Below are positions 46,001 through 57,401 of a stretch of DNA of 64,000 bases, in pieces. A program made the translations under genes and the position numbers. The notes under the pieces are model-generated. The model was not told the origin of the DNA. It saw nothing but the letters and a program-made list of their open reading frames with translations, and made no database searches. Source of the stretch: Ceratotherium simum simum (taxonomy: Eukaryota > Chordata > Mammalia > Perissodactyla > Rhinocerotidae); contig NW_004454180.1 of the NCBI RefSeq assembly GCF_000283155.1, forward strand, positions 17,373,210-17,437,209. The letters are read 5' to 3'. The number at the start of each line of letters is the position of its first letter. Position 1 is the stretch's first letter.

Positions 46001-47795
46001 GGGGGGAGTGATGTCATCAAGATGGTGACATAAGACATTCCCAACCTCAGTCCCCCTCACAAGAAGATCAACTGGCAACTACCTATAGATAAGACACCAT
46101 TGCGAAAATCCCAGAACCCGGGAGTGAGGCTGAAGTACCCCCCTGGATAATAGAGACCAAGGCAAATCACATCAGGAAGTCCGCTCAGATCTCACCTCAT
46201 GGGGATTACTGGGGGAACCTGCCGAGCTCGACCACTGGAGATCAGATGGGGAAGGCGGCAGGGCTTACAGCAATCTACACTCAGATCTTGGCGGACCAAG
46301 TTCGTGCTTGCCGTGGTGCCCAGTCAGAGATCCCAGCCAGCAGCTCTGCCCATCTGTAGAGCTAAGCCAATGACCTTGTCTTGCCAGGGAGCTCAGTTGT
46401 CAGTTCTGCCTGATTTGCATCCCCAGCCAATGGGATATACTGGCATGGAGCCCAATCTATGGCCCTGTTCAGGCAGGGGAGCAAATTTGCACTCCCATCC
46501 AACTGCTCAGTGTAGGCTCCAGTCCCACCCCACCACGAAGTGCAGCCATAGACAGCCAGTAGCCATAGAGCACATCCTAAGACCTGCCCAGGCAGGGAAA
46601 TATATCTGCACTACCACCCATCTCCTGAGCCAAGCCTCCAATCCTGACCCTCCAGGAGACCTGACAGCCACAGAGCCCATCCTATGGTCCACCTGGTGCA
46701 GAGCCAAGCCAGCAGCTCAGCCCAACTATTGAGCATACCCTCTGCCCCTCATAACTAGGGAGCCTGAAGAGTGACCCTGAGCAGCCTCAGATCCCAGTCT
46801 ATGGTACTGCCAGCCACCGAGCCCAGCATACAGCCCTGCCTGATTACTGAACATAGCCTGTGGCCTTGCCCAGGCTGGAAGCCCAGCTACTGATCCTGCC
46901 CAAATGCAGAGCATAGCATGTGGCCCCACCTGACTAGAGAGCCTGGACAATAGCCCTGCCCATCCTCAGAGCATAGACTCCAGCTCCACCAAACTGTGGA
47001 GTACAACTGGAGGCCCAGCCCCAAAAGAAAGCCCAGGCAACAGCCTTGCCCAAGAGCACAGCACAGCCAATAGCCTACTCGATCACAAAGTGCAGCCTGA
47101 CCAAATTCAGGGCACAGCCTGCAGCCCTGCCTAATCACAGATTCCAACCATTGGTACCACTCTGCCAAGGAACACAACCTCTGACCCTGCCTGACCAGAG
47201 GTGATTGCAGAGCCCAGTTAGTAGATGTTATAATTATAAGATATTTTATGTAAAGCCTCATGGGAACCACAAAGGAAAAACTTGTAGTAAATACACAGGG
47301 GATTATGATAAAGGAGTCAAAGCATACTGCCACAAAAAGTCTTCAAATTACAAAGGAAGAAGAGAAGAGAGGAAAAAAGGAACAAAGGATCTACAAAATG
47401 GTCAGAAAACAGTGAACAAAATGACAATAGTGAGTCCTTACCTGTCAATAATTACTTTAAATGTAAATGGATTAAATTCTCCAATCAAAAGACTTTGAAT
47501 GGCTAAATGGATAAAAAACAAGATCCAATGATATGCTGCCTACGAGAGAATCAGTTTAGTTTTAAGGACACAGATAGGCTGAGAGTGAAGTCATGGTTAT
47601 TCCAAGCAAAAGAAAGCAGGGAAAGCTATACTTATATCAGACAAAATTGACTTTAAGCTAAAAATGGTCAAAAGAGACAAAGAAGGTATTATATAATGAT
47701 AAAGGGGTCAGTTCATCAAGAAGATATGATAACTGTAAATACATACACACCCAACATTGGAGCATACGAATATATAAAGCAAATACTGTGACTAC
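46001..47795 (+). mobile_element. Head of a second L1: 5' UTR with 30-bp repeats, start of ORF2-like region
   Basis: It starts abruptly at GGGGGGAGTGATGTCATCAA, in the style of an L1 5' end, directly after the preceding L1. After a periodic region it reaches ORF2 endonuclease sequence (GTAAATGGATTAAATTCTCC, AGACAAAATTGACTTTAAGC) and stops near 47795. Thus the head is kept and the tail is missing, the opposite of the usual truncation. No complete ORF is present. Confidence 0.7.
46327..47200 (+). repeat. Degenerate tandem array, about 29 units of 30 bp
   Basis: Units begin with GAGC-type starts every 30 bases. From 46819 eight consecutive units are exactly 30 bp long (46819, 46849, 46879, 46909, 46939, 46969, 46999, 47029). 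A loose pattern is GAGCCCAGC, then CAGCCCTGCC. Outside this run units are 24-32 bp. The 30-bp period keeps reading frames open on both strands, which explains the long apparent ORFs here. Confidence 0.85.
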
Positions 47796-47819
47796 CTGCC
47801 ACCAAAGTAACAAAACTTC

Positions 47820-48060
47820 TAAATCTTACTTTTTTATTGAACAAATTAACTTAGGGTGCTATCCATATCAGCACCACCATTGCAATCTATTGTTTTCAAT
47901 TTCTGTATAATAGTCCATTGTATAGATGTATCACTAATGTATCCAGCTCCCTGTTGATGGATATTTTGATTCTTTCCAGATATTATGGTTGCAGTTTGAT
48001 TTTACAAACAATGCTGCAAAGAACATCTTTTTGCACTTATCTTGGTGTACTTTTTCCAGG
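47820..48060 (-). repeat. Old L1 3' region fragment
   Basis: Reversed L1 3' UTR blocks: TCCATTGTATAGATGTATCA, CCCTGTTGATGGATATTTTG and CAATGCTGCAAAGAACATC. Confidence 0.6.
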
Positions 48061-48211
48061 ACACAATTGAATAAAATATTATCCATGTTGTTATTTAATC
48101 GAGTTATTAGATTTGTTTGTCTATTTCTTGTAGATTTCCATGAGTGCTGTATCAGTTAGTATTATTAGGTTTGGCTGAATATGACAGAAACATCAAAAAA
48201 CATTAGCTTTA

Positions 48212-48570
48212 GGGCTGGCCCCGTGGCTTAGCGGTTAAGTGCGCGCGCTCCGCTACTGGCAGCCTGGGGTTCAGATCCCGGGCGCACACGGATGCACTGT
48301 TTGTCCGGCCATGCTGAGGCCGCATCCCACATACAGCAACTAGAAGGATGTGCAACTATGACGTACAACTATCTACTGGAGCTTTAGGGAAAACAAAAAA
48401 GGAGGAGGACTGGCAATAGATGTTAGCTCAGAGCCGGTCTTCCTCAGCAAAAAGAGGAGGAGGATTAGCATGGATGTTAGCTCAGGGCTGATCTTCCTCA
48501 CAAAAAAAAAAAAAAGTCTCAACAAATTTAAAATATTTCAAGACATATGTAGTTATGTGATCTGAACACA
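48212..48570 (+). mobile_element. ERE SINE, long form, carrying 55 bp of foreign 3' flank
   Basis: The SINE itself is 48212-48515 (GGGCTGGCCCCGTGGCTTAG to a run of about 14 A). The next 55 bases (48516-48570) are L1-derived and match, with one mismatch, the reversed sequence beside the ERE at 61082 (61022-61076). The left flank ends CATTAGCTTT and shows no matching duplication. Confidence 0.85.
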
Positions 48571-48589
48571 GAAATACATATATTCCCAG

Positions 48590-48892
48590 AATGAATCCAA
48601 AATGTCAAGAACCAGGAGCTCTAATATCTGAGGGCAGGGGAAGATGGAAATCCCAGCTCAAGCGAGAGCAAATATGCCCTTCCTCTGCCTTTTAGTTCTA
48701 TGCAGGCCCTCAACGGATTGGATGAGGCCCACCCACACGGGGGAGGATGGATCTTTTTTACTCAGTCTACATATTCAAAGGCTAACCTCTTCTGAAACAC
48801 TCTCTCAGACACACCCAGAATTAATGTCTCAGAATTGGCCTGGGCATCCCTTAGCCCAGTCAGGTTGACACATGAAATTAACCATCACACCC
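48590..48892 (+). repeat. Dispersed mammalian repeat, 3' part (same family as 53900)
   Basis: It contains GGATTGGATGAGGCCCACCC, TTACTCAGTCTACATATTCA, CAGACACACCCAGAATTAAT and ends GTTGACACATGAAATTAACC. The repeat at 53900-54412 shares all these blocks in the same order. I recognise the family as common in mammals but cannot name it safely. Confidence 0.65.
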
Positions 48893-50499
48893 CCGAATGC
48901 TCAATCACAGGAGAATGGCTCAGTAAGTTATGGGTCACCCACAAGGAGGGAGCCTGTGCTATGCAGCCATAAAAATAATGTTTATGGGAAAGTTCTTAGC
49001 ACATGAACATTGTTTATCCAGTAATGGCAATATACAAATGGCGGACACAGAATGATACAGGCGGTAGGGATGACATGGAAGGCAGTGTGCCAAATGCTAA
49101 CGCAGCTCATTTCTGGGAAGGAGAATGATACTTTTCATAGACGGATGAATAAGCTGAGGTAGACTCACCAGCAAGGCATATCCATAGGGTGTCAGTACTG
49201 GGGAAACTCCAGTGAGCTGCTTCTGGTTCTGCTGCTCTAACCCGGGACAGTAGCATCACGCTTCCGCGTGTCGCACTCGCCCTGTCTTGAACTTTCTTGA
49301 GATAGCATCATTCCAAGTACGAGCTTCTCATCTCTTTAACGGTTATGTCGTATTTACTCCCCTCCAGGCCAACAGAGGATTCGTGCAGATGATCCAAAGG
49401 CAGACCAATTCCCACAGCGGGGAAGTTCTTTTTGTTGTTGTTGATGTTTCTTTCTTTCATAATATAATCAGAAACCACTAAATAATCAGTACACAAAATT
49501 TTGAGGAATACTAGTTAAGTATAAGGAAGAAAGTTACAGTCTTCTGAAATTCCTCTGCCCCAGGACAACTACCATTCGCATCATTTACACTATATATATA
49601 CAGGCAACACGATATCAGTGAAAAAATCTATGCTTCCAAATAACATGTGATTTATATTGGTTGGAAACATGGGTGTTTTAATTTCTTTTTTCTTCGTTAT
49701 CATAATATCTATTCCTCTCTCTCCTCCCTCTTCTCTGAACCAGCACTAAATTAATAGCCTGGTGAGTATCCTGTTATAATTTTCTCTTTGCTTGCGTCAT
49801 TATATGTGTATGTGTATGTATATGTAATTTTTAAATAATTGTTTTGTTAAAATGAAATAGTTTAAAAATGAAATAAATATACTTCTCTGCAGTTGTCTCT
49901 TTAGTTAAACAGTAAATTGTGGGAATCGTTCAGCTGTTTACTGATTGTGTCCCCAGATGCTACAGCTCTTCAGCGTCTCCCAGGAATGGAGGAGCGCATT
50001 GCCTGCTGTTCACCAAGACCCGTGCTAATCACCTTCCTTTAGGTGAAGTGCCGCCAATCTAAGTGGCAGTGACCTATGGCTAGTACTTCAACTTCCTCTC
50101 TGACTGCTGGTGAAGCCAAGCGTCCTTCGGAGGTTAGGGTCACTTAGGGCTTGTTCTTCTGTGCCCCATTGGCCCCTGCTGCCCGTCTCTCCACACTCCT
50201 CCTCTCTGAGCTCCAGCCTCGTGCTCTTCTCTTCGTTTAGATGTTTAAACAGCGGAGGTGTGTGATCTGACCTACAGATCTAAGAGATCGCCTGGCTGGT
50301 GTGCAAGAACCACTGTAAGGGCAAAAGGAGAAACAAGCAGACCCACTCTGCAAGGTGCTCGTCACGTGACGGAAAGTGCAGGCAAGTGGACTGACGTGGG
50401 GCATTTTAGTGGAAACGTTAAACATTTCATCAAATCTACTGTTTGCCACGGGATCCTTAGTCCTGTTTTGCCTATAACTTTTATCAGGAAGGATTGCTA
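48893..50499. other. Unrecognised DNA
   Basis: The stretch at 48900-49130 has L1-like 3' features (GCTATGCAGCCATAAAAATA). The rest, including a short GTTGTTGTTG run at 49433-49443, holds nothing I can name. Confidence 0.35.
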
Positions 50500-50863
50500 A
50501 ATTTCACCTTTTAGCATCGACATAATCACATGATTTTTCTCTCTTAACTGGATGTCAAAATTTACTATTGTTGAACCATCCTTTATAATTGATTATTCTT
50601 GAAGATATTTTGAATTGCTTTTAAAGACACTGCTAGATTCTATTTTTGAACATTTTATTCATAATTGGGATTGATTTATATTTCTTTTTAAAATTTTATC
50701 AGTGTAAAATAACTTATAACAATAGCTTCTCAAATAAATCGAGTGACGACAACTTTTTTTTTTCTATGGTCTGGAATACTTTAAACATCACTGGAATAAT
50801 TAATTATTTAAAGGGTAGATAGAATTTAGTTGTGAAGCCCTATGTCCCTAGTGACTTTTTAAA

Positions 50864-51191
50864 AATGTGATGAGGGGCCGGCCCCATGTCTTAGTGGTTA
50901 AGTGGGCGCCCTCCGCTACTGGTGACTCGGGTTCGGATCCCGGGCGCGCATATACCCACTGCTTCTCCGGCCATGCTGAGGCTGCCTCCCACATGCAGCA
51001 ACTAGAAGAATGTGTAACTATGACATACAACTATCTACTGGGGCTTTGGGGAAAAAAAGGAGGAGGACTGGCAATAGATGTTAGCTCAGAGCCCGTCTTC
51101 CTCAGCAAAAAGAGGAGGATTAGCATGGATGTTAGCTCAGGGATGATCTTCCTCACAAAAAAAGAAATAATAATAATAATAATGTGATGAG
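50864..51191 (+). mobile_element. ERE SINE, long form, perfect 11-bp target duplication
   Basis: AATGTGATGAG flanks the element at 50864-50874 and 51181-51191. The head is GGCCGGCCCCATGTCTTAGT with B-box region GGTTCGGATCC. Two tail modules are present and the end is an (AAT)n run. Confidence 0.95.
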
Positions 51192-51369
51192 CTTCAGTCA
51201 TATTTTCAATCTTCCTAGAAAAATCATTATCTTTTCTTCTTCTAATTTACATTCTGATAGTGAATTGTACATGGTATCACCATGGAGCTGTATGCAGCTT
51301 TCTCGTCTAATTCATTTGATCACCTGTCTCTACGGTGATGTCTCCCATTTCTAATATTGTGCAACATTT

Positions 51370-51639
51370 ATCTCCTCTTTTTTTTTTTTTTGTGAGGAAG
51401 ACCAGCCCTGAGCTAACATCCGATGTCAATCCTCCTCTTTTTTGCTGACGAAGACTGGCCCTGGGCTAACATCCGTGCCCACCTTCCTCCACTTTATATG
51501 GGATGCCGCCATAGCATGGCTTGCCAAGCGGTGCGTCGGTGTGTGCCCAGGATCTGAACAGGTGAACCCCGGGCCGCTGCAGCGGAACGTGCGCACTTAA
51601 CCGCTTGCGCCACCAGGCCAGCCCCATCTCCTCTTTTTT
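51370..51639 (-). mobile_element. ERE SINE, perfect 14-bp target duplication
   Basis: ATCTCCTCTTTTTT lies at 51370-51383 and 51626-51639 around a reversed ERE. The head (right end) reads CCACCAGGCCAGCCCC and the tail side GAAGACCAGCCCTGAGCTAA. Confidence 0.95.
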
Positions 51640-52000
51640 TCACTCATCGGGCTCCTGAGAATTTTATCTATTTTGTGGGTTTTTGAAAAAAACTAACTTT
51701 CAATAAAAACAACCCAAAAAATGGAAGATATATCATCAGCATGTTGTGCAGGACCAAAAAAAATAATCTAACTTCCAAATTTATTGGTATAATTTTTTAT
51801 TTCAAATTTATTAATTTCAGCTTTTGTCTTTATGAAATCTCTCTCCCTAGTTTTATTTTCTATTTTTTAATTCCATATTTTTAAGCTAAGTATGGAGTTC
51901 CTTTATTTTTAGCCTTCCTTTTTAGTAATGGTGACATGTAAAATTAAACATTTTCTCTTGAGTATAGTTTTCATAAGTTTTGATGTGAAAATGCCTCCCT

Positions 52001-53899
52001 TTTATTGCTTTCTGATCACTTGTGGAACCTCAATCCCTTGCAGGACCACGGATCCCTGTTTGGAAATCCCTGCTGTGTGGACCCTGGGCGGGGTAGGGGT
52101 AGAGTCCTGCTTTGCTCGCTCAGGTTCTCAGGAATCAGCAGCCCGCTGGAGCTGTGTGCTTTGGCATCCGAGTTGGAGGGACACTCATCCATTAGCCTTG
52201 AATTATAATTCTCTGAACTCAGACAGTTTTACACACAAATCGGACTCCTGCAAGTTCATGCAAATCATTTTGGAAGGGCACAGGGCAGAGAGCCATTTCA
52301 AAAGGCAGTCCACAGGGAGGGCCTTGAGGGCAGGGAAGACAAAAAACTTCCAGAAAATGCATTAAATACAGAGATTAGCTGTTAAATTTTCTCTATGCTC
52401 ATATTTGCACACCTTAGCAATTGCCACCTATTTTCCTCAAATAAGACTGTCCATCAGATATAAAATTCTTGTCTTTTCTATTTTTTCCAAAATAGACCTG
52501 TTTGTGAGCTCATTTTACTTTCTTTCTTTCTCATAAGCATCCTTTTTGCATTTAAGGTTAATTCTTTATTTCTTTTAAACCCCATCATCTGTACTTTAAG
52601 GGAGATATACTTCCAATTCTAAAATTCTGTATAGCTTTAAAAATATATTTGATGATAATTAACATCATATGAGATTTGATGCCACATACTACATGACTCA
52701 CAAAAAGTAGCTATAGTAAAAATACTGAGCATCAAGAACGTATCAGGAGAGGCACATACAGAATTGATGCTCTGTCTTTGTTCATTGCGTTTTTTCTCTC
52801 TCACCTAACCGTGAAAAATTCTAACCTGACTTGAACTAGCAAAAAGTAGCGAAAGAAATTTTCAGTTCACCAATCATTTTTGCTGAAATAACTAAGTCCA
52901 GGTTGCCATTAACACAGTAATAACAGAACAAAGGAAAGATAAATGGCTGTTACTGTGAGGTGTGCTCTTTCAAAAGGATGGTCTGGAAGGCTCTCAATCT
53001 TGCATGCAGGAGAGGTTTCTAGAGAACAAAGAAGCAATACAGGATGCCAGAAGCCATTTATTTAAATGTCACTTATGCACTGGGTAATGGGAATTGAAGG
53101 AGTTCCATTTGAGATAATAAACCTATTTTTGTGAGAGAAGATGAAGTAATTAATTATTCAAGGACAATGACTTCTCCTTCAACTTCATTTCCACAGACCG
53201 CACTTACTTTTGGCTGTTTAAATAAGAAACAGGCAGCACAAGACATTCACAAGCACATTCTTAAATAAGAAACCAGCTGGAATTCAATTCAGGAGCTCGG
53301 AATTTGAGTGTCTGCGATTCTCAACAGAGTTTCCTAGGCAGAGGGACTCCATCTGGGCGAGGCAGGTCCCTGCTCTCCCTCACGTATGATGGTGGTGGCT
53401 GGACCGCTGTGGTTCCAGCAGGATGCAGGGTGACAAACTGCAGGTGGACCCCTCAGATTCAGCAAAGGGAAGCTTCCCATCATAGGGATCACAGGCTTGC
53501 TTTCTAATATTCCCCTCAGGAAAACGGTGCTGGACTGGGGGATTCTTGGAATTGAACTTGGTAATAATTCATCTTCGCTCTTGCAGCTTCCTCCTAGGTT
53601 TGCTGGGAGCTGAGGGGGGGGAGTCATGAGAATGTGGAGAAGCCCTGTTGAGTATCAAGGATACTGACGAGCTCTAAGAAGCAAATGATATAGAGCAGAT
53701 TCTACTTTGCCAGTTGGACCTGCCATTTATCATCTCTAGGGCTTAATTTCCTGAAAGAGTTATGCTAAACGATTTCTATGTTCTCTTTATTTCCAAATTT
53801 GGGATTTGGGGATGATGTCAAATATGAAGCCTCCTTTTAGTTCAACGTGACAGAATAGGCTGAGTTTGCCTATACATTTTTCTCCAAAAATCTTACTGT
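52001..53899. other. Unrecognised DNA
   Basis: I identify no gene or repeat. The open frame at 51928-52365 crosses from L1 debris into unknown DNA and matches no family. Confidence 0.35.
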
Positions 53900-53934
53900 T
53901 TTAGTCAGGGTTCTCCCAAGAAATAGAACCAAAA

Positions 53935-53984
<50 letters not shown>

Positions 53985-54412
53985 TTATTGTAAGGAATTG
54001 GCTCATGTGATTATGGAGGCTGACAAGTCCCAAGGTATGCACTTGGCGAGCTGGAGACCCAGGAGAGCCGGTGGTGTAGTTCAGTCAGAAGGCCCCCAGG
54101 CTCGAGACCCAGGAGGAGCCGATGTTTCCATTTGAGTCTGAAAGCAGGAAGAAGCGGATGTCCCAGTTCAGGAAGAAGGAATTCCCTCTTACTTGGAGGA
54201 GGATGAGCCTTTTTGTTCTATTCGGGTCGCAGTGGATTGGGTGAGGCCCAGCGACATTGGAGAGGGCACTCTGCTTTACTCAGTCTACAGATTTGAATGT
54301 TAATCTCACCCAGAAATATCCTCACAGACACACCCAGCATAAGGCTTGACCAAATATCTAGGCACCCTGTGGCCCGGTCGGTCAAGTTGACACGTAAAGT
54401 TAACCATCACAC
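53900..54412 (+). repeat. Dispersed mammalian repeat with TG microsatellite (same family as 48590)
   Basis: It begins TTAGTCAGGGTTCTCCCAAG, continues with AAGGAATTGGCTCATGTGAT, GAGACCCAGGAGAGCCGGTG and TTTACTCAGTCTACAGATTT, and ends GTTGACACGTAAAGTTAACC. The TG repeat is part of the family's usual variable region. Confidence 0.7.
53937..53983 (+). repeat. TG dinucleotide microsatellite
   Basis: About 19 TG units run almost without interruption inside the dispersed repeat. It is likely length-variable. Confidence 0.95.
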
Positions 54413-56630
54413 CCACCAAAGGGATCGTAAGAAACGACAAAGGGAGAGTGAGGAGAGTCAAAGAGTCATGGAAATGTTGGGTTCAGGGTAGGGAGACGGG
54501 CTTGGATGATCTAGGAAGATGGAACTTCATAGAAAGCCGGAGCAGAAGGAGGAGAAGTTTCTTTCTGTGGTGACCCCCAGGATTAAGTGGTATGGAGAAT
54601 GGGGTTGGAAAGAAGCCTAAACCAAAACAATTAACTGAAAGAGAAAACAATACCCTCTGCAGAAGGGTGGAAAGGCCCAGCTTCTGCTGTGTTCAGGTGG
54701 AGCAGTGAGCCAAAGCCCAGGACGAGAGCAAAGAAATTAAAGAAACTAAAGAAACGGGATGCTCTTCCTGGAAGGGGATTGGAGTCACAAAGATGGTGCC
54801 CCAGAGTAGCCTCCTCCTGGCCTCAGCGTCTGGGGGGAGCCCAGTCTGCCTCCGTGGTCCTCCCGGATGTCCCCTAAGTGAAGCCTGGCGACTAACTCGC
54901 CCTATCCACAGCCGCAGAGCCGCTGCCAACTCCCTCGTCCCCAGAGGAGTCTAAGGAAAATCACGGGAAGTACCACATTGATTGACCAAGGTACTTCCAT
55001 TAATAAAGTGATGACTTCTTAAAAAAGCCTAGAGGTGAATCCAGGAGCACTGGACACTGGCGGACGTGCTACTGTGCTGTGGGTCACATTGCCTGTGTGA
55101 GGCGCAAACCTTCCACCTCCGTCCAAGGCCACGTGTTAACTCGGGGAACAGCCGGTACCTTGAGGGACAAGATTTGCGCTAGCATGTTACAAGTGGGGGC
55201 TTCAGGCATTCAGGAAAGGAAGAGAACTCCTCACAGACGTCATCACATTTCACTGCGAGTCCCCTGGTTTTCCGTTTACGTGAGAGGAAAGCAGACAATC
55301 CTGGCACACGTCAGCCACCTCCCTGTTTTCACCTCAGTTCCACCTCCTTTCTGCGCCCTCCCCTTACCACCGGCTCATTTCCATTCCTGTCCCTGAGGCT
55401 TTTTTGTTCCCTTTCACCTTTTCCCTCAATCCACATCACTTGTGCCTCCTGGACAACCTCATTCTCAGAGATTATTTTGTGTCTTTCCCAGTCTGTCTAC
55501 CTCCACAGTCATGACTGACTTCCAGCCCTGAGCCCAGAAAGCGCTTCCTGTTAGCCAAGCTGGGCTGTTCACTGGCCCCCCAGTTGTTGGGGGGCCCTGG
55601 CTCTGCACGTGGAGTGGAAATGCCTGTGGGCTCGTCTCTGTTCTCATATGTCTGCTGGCCTGGAGGTCAATGCTCTCCTGAATTTGGTACTTATAATGCT
55701 CCTCCTTCTCTTTATACTTGAACTATGTTAATGTAACAAAGGAACAACTAAAAAAGTCTTGTTACTTCTTCCTTGATGCCAGCCCTGATATCAGTTACCC
55801 TACGTTGAACCCAGCATATTTGGGGTTACAACCAAAAGCACTCATTCCCTGTTCCCTGCTCCTCTAAGTTACATTCACATGTAAATATCGTTTTTTTTTT
55901 AACCTTTGTATCCCTCAATTTCACAAGGCAAATGGAAGTTACAAATTGTTAAAGCCCAGGTGGCCTCACTCTGGGCTCACACTGAAGTTTGGCTAATTAT
56001 GTGTCCTTTGAAGTTTTGTTACAGGGAAACTGATATCCATAGAGTATCAAGAAGATGAAGCTTCTCAGACCCCAAATCGCTGGCTTCCTGGTGCCCAAAT
56101 CCACTATCCATCACAGAGGCAGACAACCAAGGGCACACACCTGCAGATTCCCTTATCTCAGCCAAACACAGGCTGGGGGAAGGGTGCCGACCTACAAAGC
56201 CACAGCTCCCGCTCCCCTATCTAAAACCTTGTGAACTTGGTAATTGTTCATGGGCAGCAGTTTCCTTCCTCTCCCCAGGGCCCGATTTCTGGTGGTGTGG
56301 GAAGATTGATCATTGGAATGCTGGACCTCCTGCTGTAGATAGAGATGACAGCTGGCCCAGAACCAGAATGTCTGGGAGCCCCACACAATTGCCCCACCAA
56401 ATGGGTGCAGTCACATAGACAGCACATTCTTTCCCACAGATTTCCCCATAAAAACCCTAACTGTTAATGCTTCAGGAGGACAATGGGTTTTGTGGCACTA
56501 GCCTACCACATCCTCATTTGCTGGCAAATTTAAAAAATTACCCTTTCTTTTCCTCAATCCCTTGTCATTCTGTTCATTGATTCAGCTGTGGTGACAAGGT
56601 CCCAGTTCTTTGGCAACATTAGTGCTCCTA
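54413..56630. other. Unrecognised DNA
   Basis: No named repeat or gene. The interval is comparatively GC-rich and free of obvious repeats, with many short accidental frames. Confidence 0.35.
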
Positions 56631-56639
56631 AATGATAAG

Positions 56640-56950
56640 ATCCTCTCACCATTTTCAACATTATACAAATGATATCATACTGTATATATTTTTCTGCAAC
56701 TTCCTATTCTTACCTACCATTGTATTTGTGAGATTCATCCACAATGATCTGTAGATAATTCATTTTTACTTCTGAATCATATTCCTCTCTTAATATTTAG
56801 ATTATTTCTATATTATTACTTTTTGCTATTTCAGTGACTATGTCAGTATTTTTATATGCACCACCCTGTAGATGAATGTGAGATTCCAGGTACAGCCCAG
56901 AAGTGAAACTACATCTTCAACTTGACTCTTGAGTTCCAAATGGTTTTCCT
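56640..56950 (-). repeat. Old L1 3' region fragment
   Basis: Reversed L1 3' UTR-like blocks: ATTATACAAATGATATCATA, TGAGATTCATCCACAATGAT and GTACAGCCCAGAAGTGAAAC. Confidence 0.5.
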
Positions 56951-57066
56951 AAATGGGGGTTCTGACTCCAGGCTCAGGGCACGCAGGTGCTCTAGCAGCC
57001 CCACACCATCTCTGACACCTAGGATTCTCAGACTTTTCATTGGTTTTCAGTCTGGTGAGTGAGAAA

Positions 57067-57401
57067 TGGTATCCGGTTATTTAGTTATTTATTTTTTGTG
57101 TGTGTGTGAGGAAGATCAGCCCTGAGCTAACATCCATGCCAATCCTCCTCTTTTTGCTGAGGAAGACTAGCCCTGGGCTAACATCTATTGCCAATCCTCC
57201 TTTTTTGCCCCAAAGCCCCAGTAGATAGTTGTATGTCACAGTTGCACATCCTTCTAGTTGCTGTATGTGGGATGCCACCTCAGCATGGCAGGAAAAGTGG
57301 TGCATCTGTGCAAGCCCGGGATCCGAACCAGGCCCGCCAGTATCGGATTGAGCACACCTAACTGCTAAGCCAGGGGGCTGGCCCTGGTATCTGGTTATTT
57401 A
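57067..57401 (-). mobile_element. ERE SINE, long form, 17-bp target duplication with one mismatch
   Basis: TGGTATCCGGTTATTTA at 57067-57083 and TGGTATCTGGTTATTTA at 57385-57401 flank the element. The head (right end) reads GCTAAGCCAGGGGGCTGGCC and the tail has two modules. Confidence 0.95.

Larger units (their letters stand above)
50500..52000 (-). mobile_element. Degraded L1 ORF2 fragment with two nested EREs
   Basis: Reversed L1 landmarks appear in consistent order: GTTGAACCATCCTTTATAAT, ATTTTATCAGTGTAAAATAA, TCTCCCATTTCTAATATTGT, ATTTTATCTATTTTGTGGGT and CATAAGTTTTGATGTGAAA. EREs are inserted at 50875-51180 and 51384-51625. Confidence 0.6.

Noticed and set aside
46199..47333. Long open frames of 177 and 148 codons as possible new genes
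   Set aside because: They fall inside the 30-bp periodic array. The period keeps frames open on both strands, and the translation resembles no protein.
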